Positions 26,191 through 34,936 of a DNA stretch of 64,000 nucleotides are shown piece after piece. This DNA is from Actinacidiphila glaucinigra (lineage in GTDB: Bacteria; Actinomycetota; Actinomycetes; Streptomycetales; Streptomycetaceae), in NCBI RefSeq assembly GCF_900188405.1, contig NZ_FZOF01000002.1, positions 186,001-250,000 of the forward strand, given 5' to 3'. The stretch's first letter is position 1. Each line of letters begins with the position of its first letter. Below the pieces are notes generated by a model. The model worked only from the letters and a program-made list of their open reading frames with translations, made no database searches and was not told the origin of the DNA. A program made the position numbers and the translations under genes.

Positions 26191-27669
26191 ATGACCACGG
26201 CGGCAGACAGCAGTACGAACGCGAGCACGGACACCTACGACGTCATCGTCATCGGCGCGGGCCCCACCGGGGAGAACCTCGCCGACCGCACCAGGCAGGC
26301 CGGACTGACCACGGTGGTGGTCGAGGCGGAGCTGGTCGGCGGCGAGTGCTCGTACTGGGCGTGCATCCCCAGCAAGGCGCTGCTGCGCCCGCAGGCGGCC
26401 CTGGACGCCGCGCGGGCGGTCGCGGGGTCGCGGGAGGCGGCCGGCGGGCGGCTGGACGCCGCCGCGGTGCTGGCCCGGCGCGACTGGTGGACCGGCAACT
26501 GGAAGGACGACGGGGCGGTGAGCTGGCTGGACTCGGCCGGGATCGACCTCGTCCGGGGGCGCGGACGGCTCGACGGGCCGCGCCGCGTCGTCGTGGAGAC
26601 CCCCGACGGCGGCGAGCGCGTCCTGACCGCCCGGCACGCCGTGGCGGTCTGCACCGGCACCCGCGCGCAACTGCCCGACCTGCCCGGCATCGCCGACGAC
26701 CACGTGTGGACCAGCCGCGACGCCACCAGTTCCCCCGAGGTGCCGGGACGGCTCGTGGTGGTCGGCGGAGGTGTGGTCTGCGTCGAGATGGCGACCGCCT
26801 GGCGGTCGCTCGGCTCCGAGGTGACCGTGCTGGTCCGCGGCTCCGGGCTGCTGCCGCGCTGGGAGCCGTTCGTGGGCGAGCTCGTCGCGGACGGCATGCG
26901 CGCCGCCGGGATGGACATCCGCACGGGCGTGTCCGTCACGGAGCTGCGGCGCGCCTCGGAGTCCGGGGCGATCACCCTGGTGCTCTCCGACGGTTCGGAA
27001 CTCGTCACCGACGAGGTCCTGTTCGCCACCGGCCGCGTCCCGCACACCGACCACCTGGGCCTGGAGACGGTCGGCCTCACCCCCGGCTCGTGGCTGGACG
27101 TCGACGACACCTGCCTGGTCAAGGACGTCGAGGGCGGCTGGCTGTACTGCGCGGGCGACACCAACCACCGCGCGCTCCTCACCCACCAGGGCAAGTACCA
27201 GGGCCGTATCGCCGGCGCCGCCATCGCCGCCCGCGCCAAGGGCGAGCCCCTGGACACCGCCCCCTGGGGCCGGCACTCGGCCACGGCCGACAACGTCGCC
27301 GTCCCCCAGGTCGTCTTCACCGAGCCCGAGGCAGCCGCCGTCGGCATCACCGCCGAGCAGGCCGCGCGGGAGGGCCGCCGCGTCAAGATCGTGGACTACG
27401 AGATCGGCAACGTCTCCGGCGCCGGGCTCTACGCCGACGACTACAAGGGCAAGGCCCGCGCCGTCGTCGATCTGGACCGGGGCCACCTCGTCGGCGTCAC
27501 CTTCGTCGGCCCGTCCGTCGGCGAGATGCTGCACTCCGCCACCATCGCCGTCGCCGGTGAAGTGCCGCTGGAACGGCTGTGGCACGCCGTACCGGCCTTC
27601 CCCACGATGAGCGAGGTGTGGCTGCGGCTGCTGGAGACCTACCGGGACGCGCCGGACGGCGAAGGCTGA
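26191..27669 (+). CDS. FAD-dependent pyridine nucleotide-disulfide oxidoreductase (class I)
   Basis: A 492-residue flavoprotein of the lipoamide dehydrogenase/mercuric reductase family. DVIVIGAGPTGENLA binds FAD; the redox disulfide motif is ECSYWACIPSK near residue 52 instead of the usual CxNxGC, leaving Cys residues six apart with Tyr-Trp-Ala between them, so redox chemistry may differ. VVGGGVVCVEMA binds NAD(P)H, and the dimerisation domain ends with a His-Glu-like segment (HAVPAFPTMSE). ATG at 26191 follows GGTGGA. Substrate unknown; often annotated as dihydrolipoamide dehydrogenase-like. Confidence 0.88.
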   Translation: MTTAADSSTNASTDTYDVIVIGAGPTGENLADRTRQAGLTTVVVEAELVGGECSYWACIPSKALLRPQAALDAARAVAGSREAAGGRLDAAAVLARRDWWTGNWKDDGAVSWLDSAGIDLVRGRGRLDGPRRVVVETPDGGERVLTARHAVAVCTGTRAQLPDLPGIADDHVWTSRDATSSPEVPGRLVVVGGGVVCVEMATAWRSLGSEVTVLVRGSGLLPRWEPFVGELVADGMRAAGMDIRTGVSVTELRRASESGAITLVLSDGSELVTDEVLFATGRVPHTDHLGLETVGLTPGSWLDVDDTCLVKDVEGGWLYCAGDTNHRALLTHQGKYQGRIAGAAIAARAKGEPLDTAPWGRHSATADNVAVPQVVFTEPEAAAVGITAEQAAREGRRVKIVDYEIGNVSGAGLYADDYKGKARAVVDLDRGHLVGVTFVGPSVGEMLHSATIAVAGEVPLERLWHAVPAFPTMSEVWLRLLETYRDAPDGEG

Positions 27670-27745
27670 CGGAGACGGCGGCCCCGGGCGCCTGCCGATA
27701 GGATCGCGCCCTGCTCGTCGAGTCCAGGTCGAGGGGACAGCTGAG

Positions 27746-28699
27746 GTGGGGATTTTCCGGCGCGGGCCGAAGCGTGACCAGCGGGACACACCCCGCGACC
27801 CCGAGTACGCCTTCTTCTCGGTGGACGAGGGGGCGCGCTTCCGCGCGATCGTGCGCGAGTCGTTCGCCGAACTCGGGCTGGAGGTCACGGTCTTCGCCGA
27901 CATGGTGACCGACGACTCCGGCCGGCGCTTCGGGCTCGGCAACCTCGCCGCGCTGTGCCACAACGACCGGCGCGGCCCGCGCGTGTGGCCGCAGCTGGCG
28001 CGGGAGCACATCGGGGCGGTGCTGCGCACCCTCGACGGGCCGTCGCCGCTGGAGACCATGCCCCCCGAGGAGATCCGCGAGCGGCTCTACCCGCGCCTGG
28101 TCACGCCCGACGCGGTCGACCCGGACACCTTCCGCTACGCCCGGATCGCCGCACCCGGGCTGCTGGAGGTACTCGCCCTGGACCTCCCGGAGAGCGTGAT
28201 GACGCTCGCCGACCAGGCCCTGGTCCCGCTCGGCGACACCCGCGAGCTGCGCGGCCGCGCCCTGCTCAACCTGCGCGACCTGCCGGTGGAACGGCACGAG
28301 GTGGTCCGGCACGCCGACGTGCGCTTCGACGTCCTCGTCGGCGACTCCTTCTTCACCGCCGCCCGGGTGCTGGTCCTGGACGAACTCGTGGAGCGGGTCA
28401 CCGGGAAGCCCCTGACCGCCGACGGGGCGCTGGTCGCCATGCCGTTCCGGCACCAGCTGGCCTTCCACGCCATCCGTGACAGCGCCGTCATCCCGGCGCT
28501 CAACGGCATGGCGGGTTTCGCCGCGGCGGGCCACGAGGACGCGGTGGGCCCCATCAGCCCGTACGTCTACTGGTGGCGGGACGGCGTGCTGACCCAGCTC
28601 AGCCGGAAGGACGGGGACGGGCTGCTGATCACGGTCGGCGAGGAGTTCCAGGACGTCCTCGAACGCCTCGTTCCCGACCAGGCGGGCGAGGAGCGATGA
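27746..28699 (+). CDS. Conserved actinobacterial protein of unknown function
   Basis: A 317-residue soluble protein beginning MGIFRRGPKRD with no membrane segment or recognised catalytic motif. It has a regular alpha-beta composition, with Asp/Arg-rich N-terminus and a segment SPYVYWWRDGVLTQLSR near the end. GTG at 27746 is part of GAGGTGGGG, so its ribosome site is poor. Its stop overlaps the start of the peptidoglycan-binding gene as ATGA, linking the two. Confidence 0.75.
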   Translation: MGIFRRGPKRDQRDTPRDPEYAFFSVDEGARFRAIVRESFAELGLEVTVFADMVTDDSGRRFGLGNLAALCHNDRRGPRVWPQLAREHIGAVLRTLDGPSPLETMPPEEIRERLYPRLVTPDAVDPDTFRYARIAAPGLLEVLALDLPESVMTLADQALVPLGDTRELRGRALLNLRDLPVERHEVVRHADVRFDVLVGDSFFTAARVLVLDELVERVTGKPLTADGALVAMPFRHQLAFHAIRDSAVIPALNGMAGFAAAGHEDAVGPISPYVYWWRDGVLTQLSRKDGDGLLITVGEEFQDVLERLVPDQAGEER

Positions 28700-29460
28700 G
28701 CGGCGGCGATCCGGGGGGCACGACCGTCAGACCGCTGATAGGCGTCGGCTCCGAAGGACCGGCGCCCGACTACGCCGAACTGTTCCCCGAGGACCCGCCC
28801 GGCCCCGCCGGAACGCCGGAGCCGCAGTTGCAGCCGCAGCCGCGGCCGGCTGACGCGCCTCGCGGGGCGCGCCGGGCGGCGGCCCGCTCCCGCCGCCTGC
28901 GGACCGTCGTCACGGTGGCCGCGGCGGTGACCGGCGTCGGCGTACTGGCCCTGCTCGGGCACCTCGTCACCGGTCCGGGCGAGGCCGACCGTGCGCGGCC
29001 CGCCCCGAGCGCCTCGCAGCCCCGGCCGGCGCTGCCCAGCCTGCTCGACTCCGACGGCACGGCGGAGCCCTCGCACAGCGCCGGGGCCCCGTCGGCCCGG
29101 TCGGGCGCGGGCGGCTCCTCCCCGTCCGCCTCCGCCTCCGGTTCCGCGTCCGGCACAGGGGCACCGGCCTCCGCCACGGCCGGCGCGACCACCACCGCCA
29201 CCGCGCAGGGCGGGGCCACCGCGACGGCCGGTTCCGGCGCGGTGCTCAAGCCGGGCTCGCGCGGCCCCGAGGTCGTGGCGCTGCAGCAGCGGCTCGCCCA
29301 GGTGCAGCTCTACGACGGCCCCGCCGACGGCAAGTACGACGGCGGGGTCAAGGACGCCGTCCAGCGCTACCAGCAGAGCCACGGCGTCACGGGCGACAGC
29401 CCGGGGTTCTACGGCCCCGGCACGCGCCGTTCGCTGGAGTCGGTCACCTCCGCGCCCTGA
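28696..29460 (+). CDS. Membrane-anchored peptidoglycan-binding domain protein
   Basis: A 254-residue protein with a proline-rich cytoplasmic N-terminus (about 1-60), one membrane helix (VVTVAAAVTGVGVLALLGHLV, about 72-92), a Ser/Ala/Thr/Gly-rich extracytoplasmic linker, and a C-terminal PG_binding_1 domain (LKPGSRGPEVVALQQRLAQV, YDGGVKDAVQRYQQ). It should tether to the cell wall. Start ATG overlaps the preceding stop. Its last 52 bp overlap the 3' end of the convergent siderophore synthetase gene. Confidence 0.85.
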   Translation: MSGGDPGGTTVRPLIGVGSEGPAPDYAELFPEDPPGPAGTPEPQLQPQPRPADAPRGARRAAARSRRLRTVVTVAAAVTGVGVLALLGHLVTGPGEADRARPAPSASQPRPALPSLLDSDGTAEPSHSAGAPSARSGAGGSSPSASASGSASGTGAPASATAGATTTATAQGGATATAGSGAVLKPGSRGPEVVALQQRLAQVQLYDGPADGKYDGGVKDAVQRYQQSHGVTGDSPGFYGPGTRRSLESVTSAP

Positions 29461-31010
29461 GCCCGCAGCGGGTTCGGCAGCGGCAGGTAGCGGGCGGCGG
29501 CGCCGTCCGCGCCGGTCCAGCGCAGCAGCAGATTGGTCTTCCCCGGGATGTGCGCGGCGGCGAGCAGCTCCCGCAGCGGCGCCGGATCGCCGTGCCCGGC
29601 CGACCACCGCGCGAGGAACGCCCGGGCCCTCGCCCACAGCACCGGGGTGAGTTCCGGGTGGCGTTCGGCGACCGCGCCCGCGATCTCCAGCAGGTTGTTG
29701 GTGACCAGGCAGTAGACCAGGCGCTCCCAGCCGTGGGCGGCGTCCACGCCCGGCCCGGGGGCGTCCGGCCGCGCATGGCGGCGCAGCAGTTCGCGGTGCC
29801 GCTCCTCGACCAGCTTGACGCCCTCGTGGTCGCGGAAGAGCGCCTGTCCGGGCAGCCCGTCGGCGTCCACGGCGACGAGCACGTTCTGCAGGTGGCACTC
29901 CAGGACGACCCCGTGCCGCAGATACGCGTGCAGCACCGGCGGCACGACCTGCCGCAGATACGCCTCCCACCAGGCCAGCGCGCCGTCCGCGGTCAGGCCG
30001 GGCGCGGCGAGCGGGCTGCCCTCGTAACCCTCGGCGACGGCCGCCGCCAGCAACGGGGTCAGCCCGGGGCGCAGGTGTGTGCCGAAGCCGTCGCGGACGA
30101 GCACGGCCAGTGCCTCGTACGCGTCCCGGCCGCCGAGGTCGGCGGTCCGGTGACCGCGGTCGGACAGGACGTCCGCCTCCGGCACGGCGCGCAGCACCTC
30201 GTCGACGGGCCCCAGCCAGCGCAGGTCGTGCCGCCACAGCCGGCGGATGTCGTTGGTGATCCGCACGTCGAGACTGAACTTCAGGAAGAGGTCGGCCTCC
30301 GGCAGGTACACCGTCCGCAGGGACGCCGTCGGCACGGCCGGTTCCACGGTGTGCCCCAGCCGCAGCAGCCGACCGTCGTGGAAGGCCGGGAGGTCGCCCA
30401 GCAGGGCCAGCTGCCAGGGGTGCGCGGGCAGGACCCGGTAGCCCTCGGGGACGTCCGGGTACTGCCGGTCGAGCACCGCGGTGTCGCCCTCACCGGCCAG
30501 CAGGTCCGCGCGGACCGCGAGCAGCGTGAGCGGGAAGCTCGTGTGCGCCTCCGGCGCGTAGGGCAGCCAGCTCTCCGGGGGGCCGCCACCGCGGGCCTTG
30601 GGCGCGGGATGGTGACGGTGACCGGCCACCAGGGCCTGCTCGGAGCGCAGATACGGATCCGCGGGGGGCGGCGCGTGCTCACGGGCCTCCAGCAGGGCGG
30701 CGAGCACGTCGCGGCTGTCGGCGATCTCGGCGGGCAGCTCGGTGCCGGCGACGCCCGTTCGGGCGGTGAGCTCGGCGGCGACCACGTCGACCAGCGCCTC
30801 CAGCGGGAGCGGCCGCCAGCCGTCCGCGGTGCGCAGCTCTGGGCCGGCGGGATGGCGTCCGGCCCGCACCCGCAGCAGCCGGCCGGTCGCGGGCAGCCGG
30901 TACACGGGACGGCCCCCGTCCTCGCCCGCGGCCTCGGCGACCTCGCGCAGCAGGCAGTTCAGCAGGGCCGTGGCGGACAGCGCCTCGGCGCGGTCCCAGG
31001 CTTCACCCAC
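29409..31010 (-). CDS. NIS siderophore synthetase (IucA/IucC family)
   Basis: A 533-residue ATP-dependent NRPS-independent siderophore synthetase. GHRHHPAPKARGG carries the phosphate-binding His/Lys segment, FLKFSLDVRITNDIRR the acyl-adenylate site, ECHLQNVL the general-base-like His, and a FhuF-like C-terminus (LVTNNLLEI, HIPGKTNLLLRW). It condenses citrate- or succinate-type carboxylates with amines or hydroxamates. GTG at 31010 is the best start but its ribosome site is poor. It is divergent from a second synthetase gene by 75 bp; the pair presumably builds one iron chelator. Confidence 0.88.
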   Translation of the reverse strand: MGEAWDRAEALSATALLNCLLREVAEAAGEDGGRPVYRLPATGRLLRVRAGRHPAGPELRTADGWRPLPLEALVDVVAAELTARTGVAGTELPAEIADSRDVLAALLEAREHAPPPADPYLRSEQALVAGHRHHPAPKARGGGPPESWLPYAPEAHTSFPLTLLAVRADLLAGEGDTAVLDRQYPDVPEGYRVLPAHPWQLALLGDLPAFHDGRLLRLGHTVEPAVPTASLRTVYLPEADLFLKFSLDVRITNDIRRLWRHDLRWLGPVDEVLRAVPEADVLSDRGHRTADLGGRDAYEALAVLVRDGFGTHLRPGLTPLLAAAVAEGYEGSPLAAPGLTADGALAWWEAYLRQVVPPVLHAYLRHGVVLECHLQNVLVAVDADGLPGQALFRDHEGVKLVEERHRELLRRHARPDAPGPGVDAAHGWERLVYCLVTNNLLEIAGAVAERHPELTPVLWARARAFLARWSAGHGDPAPLRELLAAAHIPGKTNLLLRWTGADGAAARYLPLPNPLRAQGAEVTDSSERRVPGP

Positions 31011-31085
31011 GACGGTACGTTCCCGCTGGTCGCAACGCTGCTCGATGCACGGTCGGCCGCCTCCTGCGTAGGGTAGGGACCCATC

Positions 31086-32744
31086 ATGTACCCGCACTCG
31101 GCGGCTGCGACGCGGCGCCCCCTGGAGACGGCGTTCGCCACCGAGCTGGCGACGCTCCGTCCTGATCTGCACGACGCGTACACCGCCGCGCTCCCCGGTG
31201 CCCGCGCCGCCGTCCTCGGCCGCCTGTGGCGGGGCCTGCTCCTGGAACCACTGCCGGGCATCGCCTCGCGCGGCCCGGACCGTGTGCTCTTCCGCGACGG
31301 CCGGGTGCTCGTCGGGCCGCGCCGACTGCCGCACGACCTGGGGTCGCCGAAGGACGAACCCGCCCTGCTGCTGGACGGACGGCCCCACGACCACCCGGCC
31401 GCCCTGGTGGAGGCACTCGGACTGCCGGGGTCGGGCCTGCTGCGCGACGAACTCGACCACAGCGTCGCCTCCTTGGCCCTGTCCCGGGCGGGCGCCGCGG
31501 GCGCCGAGGGCCACGGGGGACAGCCGCCGACGCTCGCGTCCTTCGAGCAGGGCGTCGTGGACGGCCACCCGTACCACCCGTGCTGCCGCAGCCGCCCCGG
31601 TTTCTCCGTGGCCGAGCAACTGGCCTACGGGCCCGAGCACCGGCCCGTCGTCGCCCTCGACCTCGTCGCCGTCCCCGCCGCCGACTGCCTGGTCGCGGGC
31701 GCCTGGCCGGACCGGTTCCGGGACGGCGACCGGCTGCTGCTGCCCGTCCACCCCTGGCAGACCCGGCACATCCTGCCCGCCCTGGGGCTGCGCCCGTACG
31801 CCGAGGCCGCGGTCCCCACCCGGCCGCTGATGTCGGTGCGCACCGTCGCCCCGCTCGACGGCGGGCCGCATCTGAAGACGGCGCTGAGCATGCGGATGAC
31901 CTCGTCCGTCCGCGACATCTCGGCCCGTTCGGTGACCGACAGCGCCGCGCTGTCCGCGCTGCTGGACGAGCTGACCCGGCGGCTCGGCGGCGACACGCTC
32001 CGCGTCACCCGCAACCTCGGGGCGGCCGCCGCCGTCGTCGGCGGTGAGCCCAGCCCCGACCTCGCCGCGCTGCTGCGGGAGTCCCCGTCCGGCTTCGCCG
32101 ACCCGGCGGCCGGGGAGACCCTGCTGCCCGTCGCCGCCCTCACCGGGCGGCCCGCCGACGGCGGGCCACCCCTGCTGCACTCCCTGCTCGCGGCCGCGGG
32201 CCCGGGCGCGCCCGCGGACGGCGCCGCCTGGCTCACCGCCTTCGCCCGGCTGGCGCTCCCGGCCATGCTGCGGCTGCTGTCCTGGGGTGTCGCCCTGGAG
32301 GCGCACGGCCAGAACCTCCTGGTCGTCCTGGACCGGTACGCCCGGCCGCGGCGGCTGGTCTACCGCGACCTCGCCGACGTCCGGATCAGCCCGGTCCGCC
32401 TCGCCCGGTGCGGCGTCACCGTGCCCCCGCTCGGCCGCGGTCTCAGCGACGACCCCGCGGTCCTGCACGCCAAGCTCTACGGCTCCCTGGTCGCCACCAC
32501 GTTCGGCAGCCTCGTCTCCGCCCTCGGCGAGGCCCACCGCCCCACCGAGGCACGGCTGTGGGCCGCGGTGCGCACGGAGACCGAGCGCGCCTTCGACGCC
32601 CTCCCCGCGACGGCGGACACCCGCACCGACCGCGCGGCCCTGCTCTCCGCCGCCGAACTCCCCGTCAAGGCCCTGACCCTGATGCGCCTGGAGACCCCCA
32701 CGACCGGCGACCAGTGGACGGGCCTGCCCAACCCCCTGCTCTGA
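31086..32744 (+). CDS. NIS siderophore synthetase (IucA/IucC family), second copy
   Basis: A 552-residue paralogue of the divergent synthetase. GHPYHPCCRSRPGFS is the His-rich ATP-binding motif, HPWQTRHILP and LKTALSMRMTSSVRDISA the adenylation site, and LEAHGQNLLVV the catalytic His-Gln-Asn segment; the C-terminus ends GLPNPLL. Two non-identical NIS enzymes are typical where two different amide bonds are made. ATG at 31086 lies within the short shared promoter region. No precursor-forming, export or uptake genes are adjacent. The 3' end of this gene is the source of part of the downstream tandem repeat. Confidence 0.88.
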   Translation: MYPHSAAATRRPLETAFATELATLRPDLHDAYTAALPGARAAVLGRLWRGLLLEPLPGIASRGPDRVLFRDGRVLVGPRRLPHDLGSPKDEPALLLDGRPHDHPAALVEALGLPGSGLLRDELDHSVASLALSRAGAAGAEGHGGQPPTLASFEQGVVDGHPYHPCCRSRPGFSVAEQLAYGPEHRPVVALDLVAVPAADCLVAGAWPDRFRDGDRLLLPVHPWQTRHILPALGLRPYAEAAVPTRPLMSVRTVAPLDGGPHLKTALSMRMTSSVRDISARSVTDSAALSALLDELTRRLGGDTLRVTRNLGAAAAVVGGEPSPDLAALLRESPSGFADPAAGETLLPVAALTGRPADGGPPLLHSLLAAAGPGAPADGAAWLTAFARLALPAMLRLLSWGVALEAHGQNLLVVLDRYARPRRLVYRDLADVRISPVRLARCGVTVPPLGRGLSDDPAVLHAKLYGSLVATTFGSLVSALGEAHRPTEARLWAAVRTETERAFDALPATADTRTDRAALLSAAELPVKALTLMRLETPTTGDQWTGLPNPLL

Positions 32745-32790
32745 CCGCCGGGTCGGGGAGCGACGGCCCATGCGCCCGGCGACGCGGCCG

Positions 32791-32943
32791 GGAACGTGGT
32801 GGCGACCGCCACCACCGGCGCCGACGGCGCGTACGCCTTCGGCGACCTGGACGCCGGCGAGTACTCGCTGGTCGCCGGCGGCTACCCGCCGGTGGCCACC
32901 CAGGTCACCGTCGGCAACGGCACCGCGGCCGCTCCCGCGGAGG
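32791..32943 (+). pseudogene. Fragment of a carboxypeptidase-regulatory/Cna-B-like domain
   Basis: One frame reads NVVATATTGADGAYAFGDL, then DAGEYSLVAGGYPP and VTVGNGTA, the classic fold of a prealbumin/Cna-B repeat. It has no start or ribosome site and is cut on both sides by repeat DNA. It is best seen as a shard of a lost gene (these domains occur at the C-terminus of Streptomyces transporters and adhesins) left in the intergenic array. Confidence 0.6.
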
Positions 32944-33520
32944 CCTTCGAGACCCGAACCGAAGCCGTGCCCAGCGCGAACGCGGCCCACCCCTCGGCGA
33001 CCAGCGGACACCCCTGCCCAACCCCCTGCTCCGGCTGCCGGGTCGGGGAGCGACGACCCAGGCGCCCGGCGACGCGGCCCACGCCCGGCACATCGGTACG
33101 CTCCGGCCTTCGAGACCCGAACCGAAGCCGTGCCCAGCGCGAACGCGGCCCACCCCTCGGCGACCAGCGGACACCCCTGCCCAACCCCCTGCTCCGGCTG
33201 CCGGGTCGGGGAGCGACGACCCAGGCGCCCGGCGACGCGGCCCACGCCCGGCACATCGGTACGCTCCGGCCTTCGAGACCCGAACCGAAGCCGTGCCCAC
33301 CCCTCGGCGACCGGCGGACACCCCTGCCCAACCCCCCGCTCCGGCCGCCGGGACGGGGAGCGACAACCCATGCGCCCGGCGACGCGACCCATGCCCGGCA
33401 CATCGGTACGCTCCGACCTTCGAGACCCGAACCGAAGCCGTGCCCAGCGCGAACGCGGCCCACCCCTCGGCGACCGGCGACCAGCGGACACCCCCTGCCC
33501 AACCCCCCGCTCCGGCCCGG
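32944..33520. repeat. Tandem array of 163-bp units partly derived from the NIS synthetase 3' end
   Basis: Units start at 32944, 33107, 33270 and 33417, each with CCTTCGAGACCCGAACCGAA. The first two are 163 bp and near identical, the third is 147 bp (a 16-base deletion) with several substitutions, and the fourth is cut off after about 100 bp. The second half of each unit matches 32701-32790, the last codons of the synthetase gene plus 45 bp beyond it. Because 163 is not a multiple of 3, the reading frame rotates and the array is unlikely to be translated. Each unit contains GGGTCG and CGACCC facing each other around 8 bases. Confidence 0.85.
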
Positions 33521-33581
33521 GGCGTCCGGGGTCCTGGCCCGCCCGCGGTCGCTGTCGGTGCCGCCCCCTACGGTGGCGGGC

Positions 33582-34160
33582 ATGTCCGAACCGGCCGGCA
33601 CCCCGCAGTCCTTCACGACGTTGTGGACCAACGACCTGTGCCGCCACCTGGCGCGCGGCGGCTACGCCGGGCGCCGGCTGCGCGTCCTGTTCGGCGGCCC
33701 GCACCAGTCGCTGCCCAGCTTCCGGCTCGCGGGGGTCAAGCCCGGCGACCGCGTCTTCCCGGTCCGCGTCCACCGCACCCGGCTCCATGTACTGGGCCGC
33801 CTGAAGGTCGCGCGGATCATCCCGTACGGGGAGGCCGCGGACGAGTTGGCGAAGCTGCCCGACTGGTCGCCGCTGGAGGGCGGTTGCGTGTCCGAGGTGC
33901 TGGTGGGCCCGCCCGGCACGCCGCTCGACTTCGGCACCACCGTCCCCGGCGAGCTGCTGGAACGGCTCACGTACCGCTCGCGCCGCGCCGAACGCCGGCT
34001 GCGGTTCGTCGAGGACGGCCGGCTGATGCGGTCGATCGGCCTCCAGGGCGTCTACCGGCTCGCGCCCGAGTCGGCCGCCGAACTCGGCCGCCTCGTCGAC
34101 GCGGCGGCCGCAGCCGGGGCACCCGCCGCGCCCACCGCCCCGCCCGTCAGTCCCGGATGA
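33582..34160 (+). CDS. Conserved hypothetical protein
   Basis: A 192-residue soluble protein with no domain I recognise. It has a basic N-terminal half (LCRHLARGGYAGRRLRVLFGG), a central RLHVLGRLKVARIIPYGEA segment and an Ala/Pro-rich tail. ATG at 33582 follows GGTGGCGGG. Its last 14 bp overlap the convergent VWA gene. Codon use is typical of the core, so it is probably real. Confidence 0.7.
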   Translation: MSEPAGTPQSFTTLWTNDLCRHLARGGYAGRRLRVLFGGPHQSLPSFRLAGVKPGDRVFPVRVHRTRLHVLGRLKVARIIPYGEAADELAKLPDWSPLEGGCVSEVLVGPPGTPLDFGTTVPGELLERLTYRSRRAERRLRFVEDGRLMRSIGLQGVYRLAPESAAELGRLVDAAAAAGAPAAPTAPPVSPG

Positions 34161-34866
34161 CGCCCGCCGCCCGCGCCGCCGACAGCCACTGCGGGAACTC
34201 CTCCATCAGCGCGGCGTACAGCTCGGCGTCCGGGGCCGCCGAGGGCTCCTCCCCCGCGGCGTGGAAGCCGGCGTTGTCCACCAGCCGCTTGGCGGGCACC
34301 GGGAGTTCGTCGAGCTTGCGCAGGAAGTCGAAGTCCTTGCCCTCCGGGTCCCCGAAGCCGACGAACTGCCAGAAGATCGGCAGCCCGGCGGCGGAGCAGA
34401 GCAGCCGCTCGGCGGCCGTGCGCGAGGAGGGGCCGCCGTCCGTCTGGAAGACGACGAACGCGGGCTGCGTCGCCCCGGAGGCCCGGTAGTGGTCGATCAC
34501 CGCCTGCATCGCCAGGTGGTAGTTGGTGCGGCCCATGTGGCCGCAGCCCTCGTGGAGCGCGTTGATCCGCCCCTCGTAGCCGTCGAGGCCGAACTCGGCG
34601 ACGCCGTCCACCTCGGTGGAGAAGAAGACCACCGGCACCACCCCGTCGTCGTCGAGGTTCGCCGCGAGCCCGAGGACCTGCTCGGCCAGGCGCTGCACGG
34701 TGCCGTCCCGGTAGTGCCGCCGCATGCTGCCGGACCGGTCCAGCACCAGGTACACCGCGGCCCGTTCCCCCGCGACCCCGGCCTTCTCCAGCGACACCCG
34801 GGCGCCCTTGTACAGGCTCACCAGCCCGGGCGCCGCCGCCTGCACCTTCTCCAGACCGATGGCCAT
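34147..34866 (-). CDS. VWA domain-containing protein (TerY/TerF-like)
   Basis: A 239-residue protein made almost wholly of a von Willebrand factor A domain. LVLDRSGSM near residue 43 is the MIDAS metal site, completed by a Thr in GRTNYH and an Asp in FQTDGG. It resembles the VWA proteins encoded in tellurium-resistance (ter) loci of Streptomyces, which are thought to act in metal-linked membrane stress complexes. No TerD-like neighbour is present here. Confidence 0.85.
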   Translation of the reverse strand: MAIGLEKVQAAAPGLVSLYKGARVSLEKAGVAGERAAVYLVLDRSGSMRRHYRDGTVQRLAEQVLGLAANLDDDGVVPVVFFSTEVDGVAEFGLDGYEGRINALHEGCGHMGRTNYHLAMQAVIDHYRASGATQPAFVVFQTDGGPSSRTAAERLLCSAAGLPIFWQFVGFGDPEGKDFDFLRKLDELPVPAKRLVDNAGFHAAGEEPSAAPDAELYAALMEEFPQWLSAARAAGVIRD

Positions 34867-34936
34867 CGCGCCCCGCCTCCTCGCGCTCTCGGCTTCCGCC
34901 CCGATCGTGCCACCTCCACCCGCCCGGGGTCACCCG

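Noticed and set aside
23359..28059. A 1566-codon minus-strand frame opposite the SpoIIE and disulfide reductase genes
   Set aside because: Composition is Gly/Arg/Val-rich nonsense with no domain, and the plus strand encodes well-conserved proteins throughout.
31011..31085. A possible iron box (DmdR/IdeR) between the NIS synthetase genes
   Set aside because: TAGGGTAGGGACCCATC resembles one half of the TTAGGTTAGGCTAACCTAA consensus only loosely, so it is not called.
32770..33804. Long plus-strand frames with Pro/Arg-rich repeats through the 163-bp array
   Set aside because: The unit length is not divisible by 3, so each copy is read in a different frame. Absence of stops reflects GC content, and no ribosome site exists.
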